64,000 nt of DNA from Sellimonas catena. GTDB lineage: Bacteria; Bacillota; Clostridia; Lachnospirales; Lachnospiraceae. Positions 41,180 through 50,685 of this stretch are shown here, in pieces. The stretch lies in assembly GCF_045063725.1 (NCBI RefSeq), contig NZ_CP173695.1. One strand, 5' to 3'. A program made the translations under genes and the position numbers. Every line of letters starts with the position of its first letter. Position 1 is the first letter of the stretch. The notes beneath the pieces are model-generated. The model did no database searches and was not told the DNA's origin. It saw only the letters and a list, made by a program, of their open reading frames with translations.

Positions 41180-42112
41180 TTAATCTAAAACGAGTTTTGC
41201 CGCTCCGCAGATCCCCGCATCATTTCCAAGCTCCGCAAGTGTAAATTTCACGTCGCGGTCAGCAAAAAACGCTCTCTCCTGATATGGCTTTTTGATGTAC
41301 GGGAGAAGCACTTCTCCTGCCTTGGATACCCCGCCTCCGATCACGATGGCAGCCGGATCTACTGCAGCCGCAAGATTTGCGAGCGCATGTCCCAGATATG
41401 TTCCAAACTCCACAGCAATCTCATCGGCAACTTCATCTCCTGCTTTTACCGCATCAAAGACGGTCTTTGCGTTGACCGGTCCTTTTCTCAACAAAGTCTC
41501 CCTGTCAGTGGAATCCAGCTTTTTCTTTGCAAGACGTGTAATTCCTGTCGCAGATGCGTACTGCTCCAGACATCCGTGATTTCCGCATCCACAGTTGTCC
41601 GTTTCCTCGTAGTTGACACAGAGATGACCGATCTCACCGCCGGCTCCATGTTCCCCTGTCAGGATCTTTCCATTAATCAGGATTCCTCCTCCGACACCGG
41701 TTCCCAGCGTGACCATAATCATATTTTTACAGCCTCGTCCGCCGCCGAGCCACATTTCTCCAAGTGCTGCCACATTGGCGTCATTGCCTGTAGCAGTACG
41801 GATTCCTGTCAGCTCCTCCATCTCTTCTTTCACATTTTTATATTCCCATCCAAGATTTGCCGTTGCCTTTACAACTCCGTCTTCTGTAATCGGAGCCAGG
41901 ACCCCGATTCCGATTCCGGCCACATTCTCTTTCGAAATTCCATTCTTTTCCAGACTGTTCAAAAGAGATTTGGCAATATCCGGAAGAATCCTGCAGCCTT
42001 TCTCTTCCGTTCTGGTTTTTATCTCCCATTTTTCCCGAATGTTTCCGTCTTCCTGAAATAATCCGATCTTGACGGTGGTACCTCCTATATCAACTCCAAA
42101 ACAATAATCCAT
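41180..42112 (-). CDS. glcK: ROK-family glucokinase
   Basis: A 310-residue ROK sugar kinase. Motifs are VDIGGTTVKIGLF at the N-terminus, ATGNDANVAALGE with the catalytic Asp, GTGVGGGI and the zinc-binding GHLCVNYEETDNCGCGNHGC-type CxCGxxGCxE. Glucose is the likely substrate; the same family includes regulators, but there is no HTH here. The start at 42112 begins directly at the phosphate-binding fold; the frame is open some 40 codons further upstream, into hprK, without a better ribosome site. It follows hprK by 19 bases, pairing glucose phosphorylation with catabolite control. Confidence 0.92.
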   Translation of the reverse strand: MDYCFGVDIGGTTVKIGLFQEDGNIREKWEIKTRTEEKGCRILPDIAKSLLNSLEKNGISKENVAGIGIGVLAPITEDGVVKATANLGWEYKNVKEEMEELTGIRTATGNDANVAALGEMWLGGGRGCKNMIMVTLGTGVGGGILINGKILTGEHGAGGEIGHLCVNYEETDNCGCGNHGCLEQYASATGITRLAKKKLDSTDRETLLRKGPVNAKTVFDAVKAGDEVADEIAVEFGTYLGHALANLAAAVDPAAIVIGGGVSKAGEVLLPYIKKPYQERAFFADRDVKFTLAELGNDAGICGAAKLVLD

Positions 42113-42131
42113 CTCTGTTCTTTCCTTCCTC

Positions 42132-43049
42132 TTATTTTGCCAGACTTTCCTGTACACGTCTGTATAACTCTTCTGCCGCATTATACCCCATCTGTTTCTG
42201 TCTGTGGTTGACAGCCGCTGATTCCACAATGATCGCCAGATTTCTTCCCGGACGGATCGGAATCGAATGGCATACGACTTTATTTCCGAGAAATTCTGTA
42301 TATTCCTCTTTCAGTCCAAGACGGTCGTACTCCCGGTTCTTGTCCCACTCTTCCATATTGATCACGAGATCGATCGTCTGTGTCTCTCTGACGCTCTGTA
42401 CACCAAACAGACTCTTGACATCGACAATACCGATTCCGCGAAGCTCGATAAAATGTCTGGTGATATCGGGAGCTTTTCCAACCAGAGTATCTTCGCTGAC
42501 TTTCCGGATTTCAACAACATCGTCTGTCACAAGACGATGGCCGCGGTTAATCAGTTCCAGTGCTGCTTCACTCTTTCCGATACCGCTCTCACCCATAATC
42601 AGAACACCAACTCCATATACATCAACCAGTACCCCGTGAATAGAAATACATGGAGCCAATTCCACATTCAGCCAACGGATCACTTCCGCAGTAAAGGCAG
42701 AGGTCTGTTTACAGGACTGAAAAATCGGCACTTTCATTTCATTGGCCATCTCAAGAAACATCGCATCCGGCTCCATATTCCGGCAGTATACAATACATGG
42801 AATTCCATAGGAGAGAAGCTGCGCATACATCTCTTTCTTCTTCTCATCTGACAGTGTTTCCAGATACGTATACTCCACATATCCGATAATCTGGACACGC
42901 TCAGAATCAAAATGGTCAAAATATCCCGTCAGCTGCAATGCCGGACGGTTGATATCCGGAACCTGAATTTCCGACTGGGTCAGGTCCAGATCCGGAGTCA
43001 GATTCTTCAGGTTCATCTTCTCAATTAGTTTTTCAAGCTTCACACCCAT
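42132..43049 (-). CDS. hprK: HPr kinase/phosphorylase
   Basis: A 305-residue bifunctional sensor that phosphorylates Ser46 of HPr and reverses it, the master switch of carbon catabolite repression with CcpA in Firmicutes. Catalytic domain: His138 (SIHGVLVDVYG), Walker A GESGIGKS (153-160), the HxxKR-like segment VTDDVVEIRK and the C-terminal signature ELRGIGIVDVKSLFG. The N-terminal domain is the usual receptor-like fold. Length is standard. Confidence 0.96.
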   Translation of the reverse strand: MGVKLEKLIEKMNLKNLTPDLDLTQSEIQVPDINRPALQLTGYFDHFDSERVQIIGYVEYTYLETLSDEKKKEMYAQLLSYGIPCIVYCRNMEPDAMFLEMANEMKVPIFQSCKQTSAFTAEVIRWLNVELAPCISIHGVLVDVYGVGVLIMGESGIGKSEAALELINRGHRLVTDDVVEIRKVSEDTLVGKAPDITRHFIELRGIGIVDVKSLFGVQSVRETQTIDLVINMEEWDKNREYDRLGLKEEYTEFLGNKVVCHSIPIRPGRNLAIIVESAAVNHRQKQMGYNAAEELYRRVQESLAK

Positions 43050-43103
43050 ATTTGTTCTCCTTTATTTTCTCAGTTAAAATCATTTTGTGAATAGTATATC
43101 ATA

Positions 43104-44948
43104 TCAGTGGAAAAAATTGTACACGTCTCTGGCAGATTTTTCATTCATGGTAGGAAGTTTTTTCAGATCCTCGATTTCCGCCTGCCGGATCGCATCCAGA
43201 CTCTGAAAATGTTTCATCAGATCTTTTCTCCGCTTCGGTCCCACTCCCGGAATATCATCCAGAATCGAGTGAACCTGCCCCTGTCCCCGCAGTTTCCGGT
43301 GGAATTCGATGGCAAACCGGTGAGCCTCATCCTGTACACGTGTAATCAGTTTAAACGCCTCTGAATCTGCCCGGATCGGCAGTTCTTCATCGTGGTAATA
43401 AAGTCCTCGCGTGCGGTGCCTGTCATCCTTCACCATGCCGCAGACCGGTATGCTGATATGCAGCTCCTCCAGTACTTCCTCCGCGATATGCACCTGCCCC
43501 TTGCCGCCGTCCATCAGAATCAGATCAGGAAAGACAGTAAAACTTCCGAACTCTTTTCCTTCTTCTTTTTCCTGCAGTCCATGTGTGAACCGCCTTGTCA
43601 GCACTTCCCGCATACTTGCGTAATCGTCCGCTCCCACTACGCCCTTGATACGGAACTTCCGGTAGTCGCTTCTCTTCGGTTTTCCATCCTCGTAGACTAC
43701 CATGGAACCAACCGATGCAAACCCGTTCGTATTGGAGATGTCAAACGCCTCCATCCTGCGGATTCCGGTAACACCCATAATTCCCTCCAGTTCCCGGACT
43801 GCTCCTGTAGTTCTGTTGGCTTCCCGGATCAGGTGTTCTTTATCTTTTGCAAGTACCATCGCCGCATTTTTCTGCGCCAGTTCACAAAGTTTTTCCTTCT
43901 CGCCCTTTTTCGGCACTGTAAAGGTTACTTTGTGTCCTCTTCTGCGAGTCATCCATTCCATCAGTATATCTGCTTCATCCAGTTCGTACGGAAGCAACAG
44001 TTCTCTTGGAATATACGGTGTCCCGGCATAAAACTGCTTGATAAAGCTCGTCAGGATCTCCGCCTTCGTTTCGTCCGGATCGGTCCGCAGATAAAAATGA
44101 TCCCGTCCGATCAGGCGGCCTCCACGTATGAAGAAGACCTGTACCACAGCATCCCCCTCTTCCCTTGCAACCGCCAGAACATCCCGGTCTTCTCCCGGTT
44201 TTCCCGCATCGGTGATCTTCTGCTTTTCCGAAATCTTCTTGACACTTCCGATCAGCTCCCGGTACTCGATTGCCTTTTCAAACTCCATCTGCCCGGATGC
44301 TTCCATCATCTTTTCTTCCAGTTCTTTCAGAATCCCGTCATAATGCCCGGATAAAAATTTCACGACCTCGTCAATGGACTCCCTGTACTGTTCGCTGGAA
44401 ATATATCCCTGGCACGGAGCATCACACTGTTTGATGTGGTAGTACAGACACGGACGTTCTTTCCCGATATCTCTCGGCAGATTTCTGCTGCAGCTTCTTA
44501 AATGATACAGCTTTCTTACCATATCAATGATATCCTTCACCGCCTGAGAACTCGTAAACGGTCCAAAATACTTTGCCTTATCCTTTGCCTGCCTGCGCAC
44601 CATCATAATCCGCGGGAACGGTTCCTGGACGGTCACCTTGATAAAGGGATATGTCTTATCGTCCATCAGCATGGTATTGTACTTCGGCCTGTGTTCCTTG
44701 ATCAGATTACATTCCAGTACCAGAGCTTCCAGTTCCGAATCTGTGACAATGTATTCAAACCGCCGGATGTGCGTGACCATCTGCTCGATCTTGACGCCCT
44801 TATTTCTGCTGCTCTGAAAATACTGCCTCACCCGGTTTTTCAGGCTGATGGCTTTTCCCACGTAGATGATCTCGTCCTTCTCATCATGCATCAGATAAAC
44901 TCCAGGCTTTGCCGGCAGTTTTTTCAGTTCTTCTTCAATTACAAACAT
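43104..44948 (-). CDS. uvrC: Excinuclease ABC subunit C
   Basis: A 614-residue UvrC nuclease of nucleotide excision repair. N-terminal GIY-YIG domain (PGVYLMHDEKDEIIYVGKA, about 15-33), cysteine cluster (LRSCSRNL ... ERPCLYYHIKQCDAPC) that in other UvrC proteins binds an iron-sulfur cluster, a UvrB-binding UVR motif (LEEKMMEASGQMEFEKAIEY), the RNase H-like endonuclease domain (RMEAFDISNTNGFASVGSMV, LILMDGGKGQ) and a C-terminal HhH pair (LDDIPGVGPKRRKDLMKHF). It makes the 3' and 5' incisions. No LexA-type box was seen upstream. Confidence 0.97.
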   Translation of the reverse strand: MFVIEEELKKLPAKPGVYLMHDEKDEIIYVGKAISLKNRVRQYFQSSRNKGVKIEQMVTHIRRFEYIVTDSELEALVLECNLIKEHRPKYNTMLMDDKTYPFIKVTVQEPFPRIMMVRRQAKDKAKYFGPFTSSQAVKDIIDMVRKLYHLRSCSRNLPRDIGKERPCLYYHIKQCDAPCQGYISSEQYRESIDEVVKFLSGHYDGILKELEEKMMEASGQMEFEKAIEYRELIGSVKKISEKQKITDAGKPGEDRDVLAVAREEGDAVVQVFFIRGGRLIGRDHFYLRTDPDETKAEILTSFIKQFYAGTPYIPRELLLPYELDEADILMEWMTRRRGHKVTFTVPKKGEKEKLCELAQKNAAMVLAKDKEHLIREANRTTGAVRELEGIMGVTGIRRMEAFDISNTNGFASVGSMVVYEDGKPKRSDYRKFRIKGVVGADDYASMREVLTRRFTHGLQEKEEGKEFGSFTVFPDLILMDGGKGQVHIAEEVLEELHISIPVCGMVKDDRHRTRGLYYHDEELPIRADSEAFKLITRVQDEAHRFAIEFHRKLRGQGQVHSILDDIPGVGPKRRKDLMKHFQSLDAIRQAEIEDLKKLPTMNEKSARDVYNFFH

Positions 44949-44980
44949 CGCTTCACCTCTTTAACCCCATCTATTTTAGC

Positions 44981-45013
44981 AAAAGAACAGCGTATGGACA
45001 ATCCCCATACGCT
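44981..45013 (-). terminator. ftsH terminator
   Basis: Nine-base stem AGCGTATGG (44989-44997) with CCATACGCT (45005-45013), followed on minus by GTTCTTTTG. Confidence 0.65.
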
Positions 45014-45025
45014 GAATTCCTGTCT

Positions 45026-47095
45026 TTATTCTTCTGTCGGTCCAAAGCCTGTGCTTTCTTCCTCGTTTGCAGTCTCCTCCGGTGCCTGAACAGTTTCTTC
45101 GATCTCCGGATGATCCGGAAATTCTACCGGCTTCATTGCGATCCGTTCCTCTTTTTTGACTTCCCTTTCGGACACTCCTTTGACCTCGTGGAAGATCTTC
45201 ATAAACTCTTTTCCGGTAATCGTCTCTTTCTCGATCAGGAACGCTGCAATCTTGTCAAGTGCTTCCCTGTTCTCCATCAGAAGACGTTTTGCTTCATCGT
45301 AGGCAACCTTCAGCATCTGCATGACCTCAGAGTCAATCTCAGCCGCTGTCGCCTCACCGCAGTTCATGACTGCCCTTCCGTCAAGGTACCGGTTCTGGAT
45401 GGATTCCAGTCCGATCAGACCGAACTTCTCGGACATACCATACTGGGTAATCATCGCTCTGGCAACCTTGGTCGCCTTCTCGATATCATTGGAAGCTCCT
45501 GTCGTAACCGTATCAAATACGATCTCCTCCGCAGCACGTCCGGCAAGAAGCCCTACCAGCATCGCCTCAAGTTCCTTCTTGGTGTTGAGGAATTTCTCTT
45601 CCTCCGGTGTCTGCATGACATATCCAAGCGCACCCATCGTACGCGGAACAATCGTGATCTTCTGAACCGGCTCGGAATCCTTCTGAAGCGCACTCACAAG
45701 TGCATGTCCCACCTCATGGTAGGAAACAATCCTGCGCTCTTCCTGGCTCATGATCCGGTCTTTCTTTTCCTTTCCTACAAGAACCACTTCCACGGCCTCA
45801 AAAAGGTCGGACTGACTCACCGCGTGACGTCCATGCTTTACTGCATTAATCGCCGCTTCATTGATCATATTCGCAAGATCTGATCCTACCGCGCCGCTCG
45901 TCGCAAGTGCGATCTCCTCCAGATTAACGCTCTCATCCATCCGCACATCCTTTGCATGTACTTTCAGGATATCAACACGGCCTTTCAGATCCGGTCTTTC
46001 CACAATAATCCGGCGGTCAAACCGTCCCGGTCTTAACAGAGCCGGGTCCAGAATCTCCGGACGGTTCGTTGCTGCCAGTAGAAGAAGACCTTTGTTTGTA
46101 TCAAATCCATCCATCTCCGCCAGCAGCTGATTCAGTGTCTGTTCACGCTCATCGTTTCCCCCGAGCTGCGAATCCCTGCTTTTTCCGATGGCATCGATCT
46201 CATCGATAAAAATAATACACGGCGCCATCTGCTGTGCCTGTTTAAACAGATCCCTTACTCGGGATGCTCCGACTCCGACATACATTTCCACAAACGCAGA
46301 ACCCGACAGAGAGAAAAACGGCACATTCGCCTCTCCTGCCACTGCCTTTGCAAGCAGCGTCTTACCTGTTCCCGGAGGGCCTACCAGAAGCGCTCCTTTC
46401 GGAAGCTTCGCTCCGACTCCCGTGTATTTGCCCGGATTGTGAAGGAAATCTACCACTTCCTGCAGAGACTCTTTCGCCTCATCCTGACCGGCTACATCAC
46501 GAAATGTTACGCCCGTGGTCTTTTCCACATACATCTTGGCATTGCTCTTTCCAATCCCCATCATGCCCCCGCTGCTTTTGGATACTCGCCGCATCAGGAA
46601 ACTGAGCAGAATAAATACTAGCGCAAACGGAAGAATGACACTGAATACAAGATTTAAAATCATCATGGATGTCGAATCCGGAATCGTCCTGCTGACCTCA
46701 ACTCCCGCTTCCTCCAGCTTATTGTACATTTCCGGATCATCTACAATCCCGGTATAATACTCTACCTGAGATCCGGTATTAAACTGTGTAAACCAGTTAC
46801 TGCCCTGAGTGAGTGTATCCTGTCCGTCACTGCTTCCCGACTGGGATTCCTGCTGCTTTTCCGCTTCCGTTTTCGGTATGATCGTAATCTTTTCCGAGTC
46901 AATAGTGACTTCCCTGACTTCGCCCTGTTCCACCATATCCATAAATTTCGTATAGGAAATCTCCTGAGATGGCGTGTCCTGCATGAGCTGATAGAGAAAC
47001 ATGACAAAAACAGCAGCAATTATTGTGGTTATAATAATAATCCCATAATTCTGCCGATTATTGTTATCGTTCTTTTTATTATTCTGATTGTCCAT
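45026..47095 (-). CDS. ftsH: ATP-dependent zinc metalloprotease FtsH
   Basis: A 689-residue membrane AAA+ protease. Two membrane helices flank an extracytoplasmic domain (about 33-140), then a AAA module with GPPGTGKT, IFIDEIDAIG and the SRH (LLAATNRPEILDPALLRPGR), and the protease with the zinc motif HEVGH. It degrades membrane proteins and some regulators. The C-terminus is an acidic low-complexity tail. A strong promoter lies upstream. Confidence 0.97.
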   Translation of the reverse strand: MDNQNNKKNDNNNRQNYGIIIITTIIAAVFVMFLYQLMQDTPSQEISYTKFMDMVEQGEVREVTIDSEKITIIPKTEAEKQQESQSGSSDGQDTLTQGSNWFTQFNTGSQVEYYTGIVDDPEMYNKLEEAGVEVSRTIPDSTSMMILNLVFSVILPFALVFILLSFLMRRVSKSSGGMMGIGKSNAKMYVEKTTGVTFRDVAGQDEAKESLQEVVDFLHNPGKYTGVGAKLPKGALLVGPPGTGKTLLAKAVAGEANVPFFSLSGSAFVEMYVGVGASRVRDLFKQAQQMAPCIIFIDEIDAIGKSRDSQLGGNDEREQTLNQLLAEMDGFDTNKGLLLLAATNRPEILDPALLRPGRFDRRIIVERPDLKGRVDILKVHAKDVRMDESVNLEEIALATSGAVGSDLANMINEAAINAVKHGRHAVSQSDLFEAVEVVLVGKEKKDRIMSQEERRIVSYHEVGHALVSALQKDSEPVQKITIVPRTMGALGYVMQTPEEEKFLNTKKELEAMLVGLLAGRAAEEIVFDTVTTGASNDIEKATKVARAMITQYGMSEKFGLIGLESIQNRYLDGRAVMNCGEATAAEIDSEVMQMLKVAYDEAKRLLMENREALDKIAAFLIEKETITGKEFMKIFHEVKGVSEREVKKEERIAMKPVEFPDHPEIEETVQAPEETANEEESTGFGPTEE

Positions 47096-47123
47096 TCTTT
47101 TCCTCCTACATGCTATCTATTTT

Positions 47124-47152
47124 ATTATAAGTTTGATCTTCATACAAATCAA
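47124..47152 (-). promoter_or_regulatory. ftsH promoter
   Basis: On minus, TTGATT (47147-47152), 17 bases, TATAAT (47124-47129), about 30 bases before ftsH. Confidence 0.75.
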
Positions 47153-47208
47153 TAAAAACATTGTGAAATTTTAGTGAGGATCCAGCTTCCTTTTCTACAT
47201 ATTAAATA

Positions 47209-47238
47209 TTGTAAAATTCCCGTAAATTGTAGTATACT
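47209..47238 (+). promoter_or_regulatory. Promoter of the DUF1846 gene
   Basis: TTGTAA (47209-47214), 18 bases, TATACT (47233-47238), about 65 bases before the start. Divergent from ftsH. Confidence 0.6.
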
Positions 47239-47301
47239 ATTCAGGTAGTATTTTCAAAATATAGGACAAGAAATAAATTTTTGCGAAGGAATGGTTTGTG
47301 T

Positions 47302-48777
47302 ATGAAAATAGGATTTGATAATGACAAATATCTCCATATGCAGTCTGAGCATATCCGTGAACGGATCAGTCATTTTGACAACAAGCTGTATCTGGAGTTT
47401 GGTGGAAAACTCTTTGATGATTTCCATGCTTCCCGTGTTCTTCCGGGATTTCAGCCGGACAGCAAGTTAAGGCTCTTAAAACAGCTTTCCGATACGGCTG
47501 AGATCGTCATCGTCATCAGTGCCGGTGACATTGAAAAAAACAAGGTCCGCGGAGATCTTGGTATCACCTACGATGATGATGTACTCCGCCTGAAAAGCGC
47601 CTTTGAAGAAAACGGTCTCTATGTCGGCAGCGTTGTCATCACGCAGTACAGCGGCCAGAAGAGCGCGGATCTCTTCCGCCACCGTCTTGAAAACATGGGA
47701 ATCCGTGTCTACACTCATTATATTATTGAAGGATATCCGTCCAATATTCCTTTGATCGTGAGCGATGAGGGATATGGAAGAAATGATTATATTGAGACAT
47801 CCAGACCGCTGGTAGTCATCACTGCCCCTGGACCTGGAAGCGGAAAAATGGCGACCTGCCTTTCCCAGCTCTATCACGAGAACAAACGCGGAATCCGGGC
47901 CGGCTACGCAAAATTCGAGACATTCCCGATCTGGAACATTCCGCTGAAACATCCGGTGAACCTCGCGTATGAAGCAGCTACAGCTGACTTAAATGATGTC
48001 AATATGATTGACCCGTTCCATCTGGAAGCATACGGAAAGACTACTGTCAACTATAACCGTGACGTGGAGATCTTCCCGGTTCTGAATGCCATGTTCGAGC
48101 AGATCTTTGGAGAGAGTCCGTACAAGTCACCGACCGACATGGGTGTCAATATGGCTGGAAACTGTATCTGTGATGACGAAGTCTGCCAGGAAGCATCCCG
48201 CCAGGAAATCATCCGCCGATACTATCAGGCAAAATGTGATCTTCTGCAGGGAGATATCCCGGACTCCGAGGTCTTCAAACTGGAGCTTCTGATGAAACAG
48301 GCACATGTCACCATCCATGATCGCCGTGTTGTTGACGCAGCACTTTCCCGTGCCGAGAGCACCGGAGCTGCCGCTGCTGCTATCGAGCTTCCGGACGGAA
48401 AGATCATGACAGGAAAGACTTCCAACCTGCTCGGACCTTCCGCGGCACTGATCCTGAATGCCCTCAAGGAGCTTGCCGGTATTGATCACGACCTCCATGT
48501 GATCTCTCCGACTGCCATTGAACCGATTCAGAAAGTGAAAACACAGTATCTTGGAAGCAAGAACCCTCGTCTTCACATTGACGAGATTCTGATCGCCCTT
48601 TCCATTTCGTCTGCTGCCAATCCGGCTGCACAGCATGCGATGGAGCAGCTCCCGAAACTGAAAGGATGTCAGGTACACACCTCTGTCATGCTTTCTTCTG
48701 TAGATATTAAGCTTTTCAAAAAGCTTGGCATTCAACTGACATGCGAGCCAAAATATGAACACGATCCGATCTATTAG
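47302..48777 (+). CDS. DUF1846 family protein
   Basis: A 491-residue conserved cytoplasmic protein. The sequence matches the DUF1846 family: FDNDKYLHMQSEHIRERI at the start, YLEFGGKLFDDFHASRVLPG, a P-loop-like APGPGSGKMATCLSQL near 175, FPIWNIPLKHPVNLAYEAAT and MAGNCICDDEVC. The family's structure is known to be multi-domain, but its function is not established; a nucleotide- or phosphate-binding role is suggested by the glycine loop. The ATG at 47302 has AAGGAA upstream; an upstream TTG start is less likely. It stands alone, with a strong promoter and terminator. Confidence 0.9.
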   Translation: MKIGFDNDKYLHMQSEHIRERISHFDNKLYLEFGGKLFDDFHASRVLPGFQPDSKLRLLKQLSDTAEIVIVISAGDIEKNKVRGDLGITYDDDVLRLKSAFEENGLYVGSVVITQYSGQKSADLFRHRLENMGIRVYTHYIIEGYPSNIPLIVSDEGYGRNDYIETSRPLVVITAPGPGSGKMATCLSQLYHENKRGIRAGYAKFETFPIWNIPLKHPVNLAYEAATADLNDVNMIDPFHLEAYGKTTVNYNRDVEIFPVLNAMFEQIFGESPYKSPTDMGVNMAGNCICDDEVCQEASRQEIIRRYYQAKCDLLQGDIPDSEVFKLELLMKQAHVTIHDRRVVDAALSRAESTGAAAAAIELPDGKIMTGKTSNLLGPSAALILNALKELAGIDHDLHVISPTAIEPIQKVKTQYLGSKNPRLHIDEILIALSISSAANPAAQHAMEQLPKLKGCQVHTSVMLSSVDIKLFKKLGIQLTCEPKYEHDPIY

Positions 48778-48791
48778 TTTCAGGAATATAC

Positions 48792-48822
48792 AAAACCCGG
48801 ACATCTGGTCCGGGTTTTTCTG
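48792..48822. terminator. Terminator after the DUF1846 gene
   Basis: Stem AAAACCCGGAC (48792-48802) with GTCCGGGTTTT (48808-48818) and a T run on plus; A's on the far side let it act also for the converging ABC gene. Confidence 0.88.
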
Positions 48823-48840
48823 TATCTGCTTTTTACTTTT

Positions 48841-50685
48841 TCAGGAAGCCATTGCTCCGCTTCCGTCCTCAAACTGAGAATTGTAAAGTTCTGCGTAGAA
48901 TCCGCCTTTCGCAAGGAGTTCCTCGTGTTTTCCCTGTTCAACAATATCTCCGTCCTTCAGAACGAGAATCCGGTCCGCATCACGGATCGTGGAAAGCCGG
49001 TGGGCAATGATAAAACTTGTTCTTCCTTTCATCAGATTATCCATCGCTTTCTGGATCTGAATTTCTGTCCTTGTATCAACAGAACTTGTCGCTTCGTCAA
49101 GAATAAGAATCTTCGGATCTGCCAGAATGGCTCTTGCAATCGTCAGGAGCTGCTTCTGACCCTGTGAAACATTGCTTGCCTCCTCATTCAGCTCCATGTC
49201 ATAGCCGTCCGGAAGAGTCTGGATGAAGTGATGTGCATGTGCCGCCTTTGCAGCTTCCACAATTTCCTCATCAGTCGCATCCAGTTTTCCGTAACGGATA
49301 TTATCGCGAATAGAACCGTTGAAAAGCCATGTGTCCTGAAGCACCATGCCGAACATCTGCCGCAGTTCTCCACGGTTGAAGTCTTTGACATTGTGCCCGT
49401 CAACAAGAATCGCTCCCTCATTGACATCGTAAAAGCGCATCAGAAGTTTAATCAGCGTTGTCTTTCCGGCTCCGGTCGGACCGACTATCGCGATCTTTTG
49501 TCCTTCTTTTACTTGTGTGGAGAAATCTTTGATGATGATATTGTTCGGATTATATCCGAATTTTACATGGTCAAACTCCACATTGCCCTGAAGCCCCTCT
49601 GTCGATACCGGATCTTTGGCAAACTGATCCTCTTCTTTTTCCTCCAGAAATTCAAATACTCGCTCGGAGGCCGCCGCCATGGACTGCAGCATGTTTGCCA
49701 CCTGTGCCACCTGCTGAATCGGCTGAGTAAAGTTTATTACATACTGGATGAAAGACTGGATGTCACCGACTTCAATCGTCTGTTTAATTGCCAGATATCC
49801 TCCAAGAATAGTAACGCCGACATATCCCAGATTGCCGACAAACTGCATGATCGGCATCATCATGCCGGAAAAGAACTGAGATTTCCATGCGGTCTGATAC
49901 AGCACATCATTCATCTCGTTGAATTCTTTCAGGACATCCTCTTCCTTATTAAATGCTTTCACAATACTGTGTCCGCCGTAAATCTCTTCCACCTGTCCAT
50001 TAACATGGCCCAGATATTCCTGCTGGTTTTTGAAGTATTTCTGTGAATGCTTCACAATAAATGATATAAGAATCAGAGAAATCGGCAGGATCAAAAGTGC
50101 CACCACCGTCATCAGCGGACTGATACTGAGCATCATGATAAGCACTCCGATCAGTGTTGTCACGGATGTAATCATCTGCGTTGCCGTCTGGTTCAGGCTC
50201 TGACTGAATGTATCTACATCGTTTGTGACACGGGAGAGCACCTCTCCGTGTGTCTTAGTATCAAAATAATTCATCGGGAGACGATTGATCTTTTCGGAGA
50301 TTTCTTTTCTCATTCGATATGTCAGTTTCTGTGTAACTCCCGTCATGATATATCCCTGAATAAAGGAGAAAAGCGCACTGATTACATACAGGCAGAGAAG
50401 GGTAACCAGAATTCTTCCGATTTTACCAAAATCTATTCCCTCTCCTCCTGTTACTTTGCTGACCAGTCCGGTGAAAATCTCCGTCGTCGCTTTTCCAAGT
50501 ACTTTCGGACCGATAATATTAAATATGGTACTTCCGATGGCAAACAGCATGACGAATAGAATCGGGATCTTATACGGGCCAATGTATTTCAGCACTCTTT
50601 TCAATGTCCCTTTAAAGTCTTTTGCCTTTTCACCGGCTCCCATATGTCCATGTCCGCCCATCGGACCTCTTCTTTGATTACTCAT
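48841..50685 (-). CDS. ABC exporter subunit with consensus Walker B (heterodimer partner)
   Basis: A 614-residue fused membrane/ATPase ABC exporter. Six membrane helices (about 35-330) precede a nucleotide-binding domain with Walker A GPTGAGKT, Walker B ILILDE with catalytic Glu531 and switch His562 (IIAHRLST). Its signature is VSQGQ (506-510) instead of LSGGQ, as in the TM288/BmrD-type half of heterodimeric exporters. The N-terminus has a Gly/Met/His-rich stretch (GGHGHMGAG). It overlaps the upstream partner gene by eight bases. Probable multidrug or lipid-linked export; substrate unknown. Confidence 0.93.
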   Translation of the reverse strand: MSNQRRGPMGGHGHMGAGEKAKDFKGTLKRVLKYIGPYKIPILFVMLFAIGSTIFNIIGPKVLGKATTEIFTGLVSKVTGGEGIDFGKIGRILVTLLCLYVISALFSFIQGYIMTGVTQKLTYRMRKEISEKINRLPMNYFDTKTHGEVLSRVTNDVDTFSQSLNQTATQMITSVTTLIGVLIMMLSISPLMTVVALLILPISLILISFIVKHSQKYFKNQQEYLGHVNGQVEEIYGGHSIVKAFNKEEDVLKEFNEMNDVLYQTAWKSQFFSGMMMPIMQFVGNLGYVGVTILGGYLAIKQTIEVGDIQSFIQYVINFTQPIQQVAQVANMLQSMAAASERVFEFLEEKEEDQFAKDPVSTEGLQGNVEFDHVKFGYNPNNIIIKDFSTQVKEGQKIAIVGPTGAGKTTLIKLLMRFYDVNEGAILVDGHNVKDFNRGELRQMFGMVLQDTWLFNGSIRDNIRYGKLDATDEEIVEAAKAAHAHHFIQTLPDGYDMELNEEASNVSQGQKQLLTIARAILADPKILILDEATSSVDTRTEIQIQKAMDNLMKGRTSFIIAHRLSTIRDADRILVLKDGDIVEQGKHEELLAKGGFYAELYNSQFEDGSGAMAS

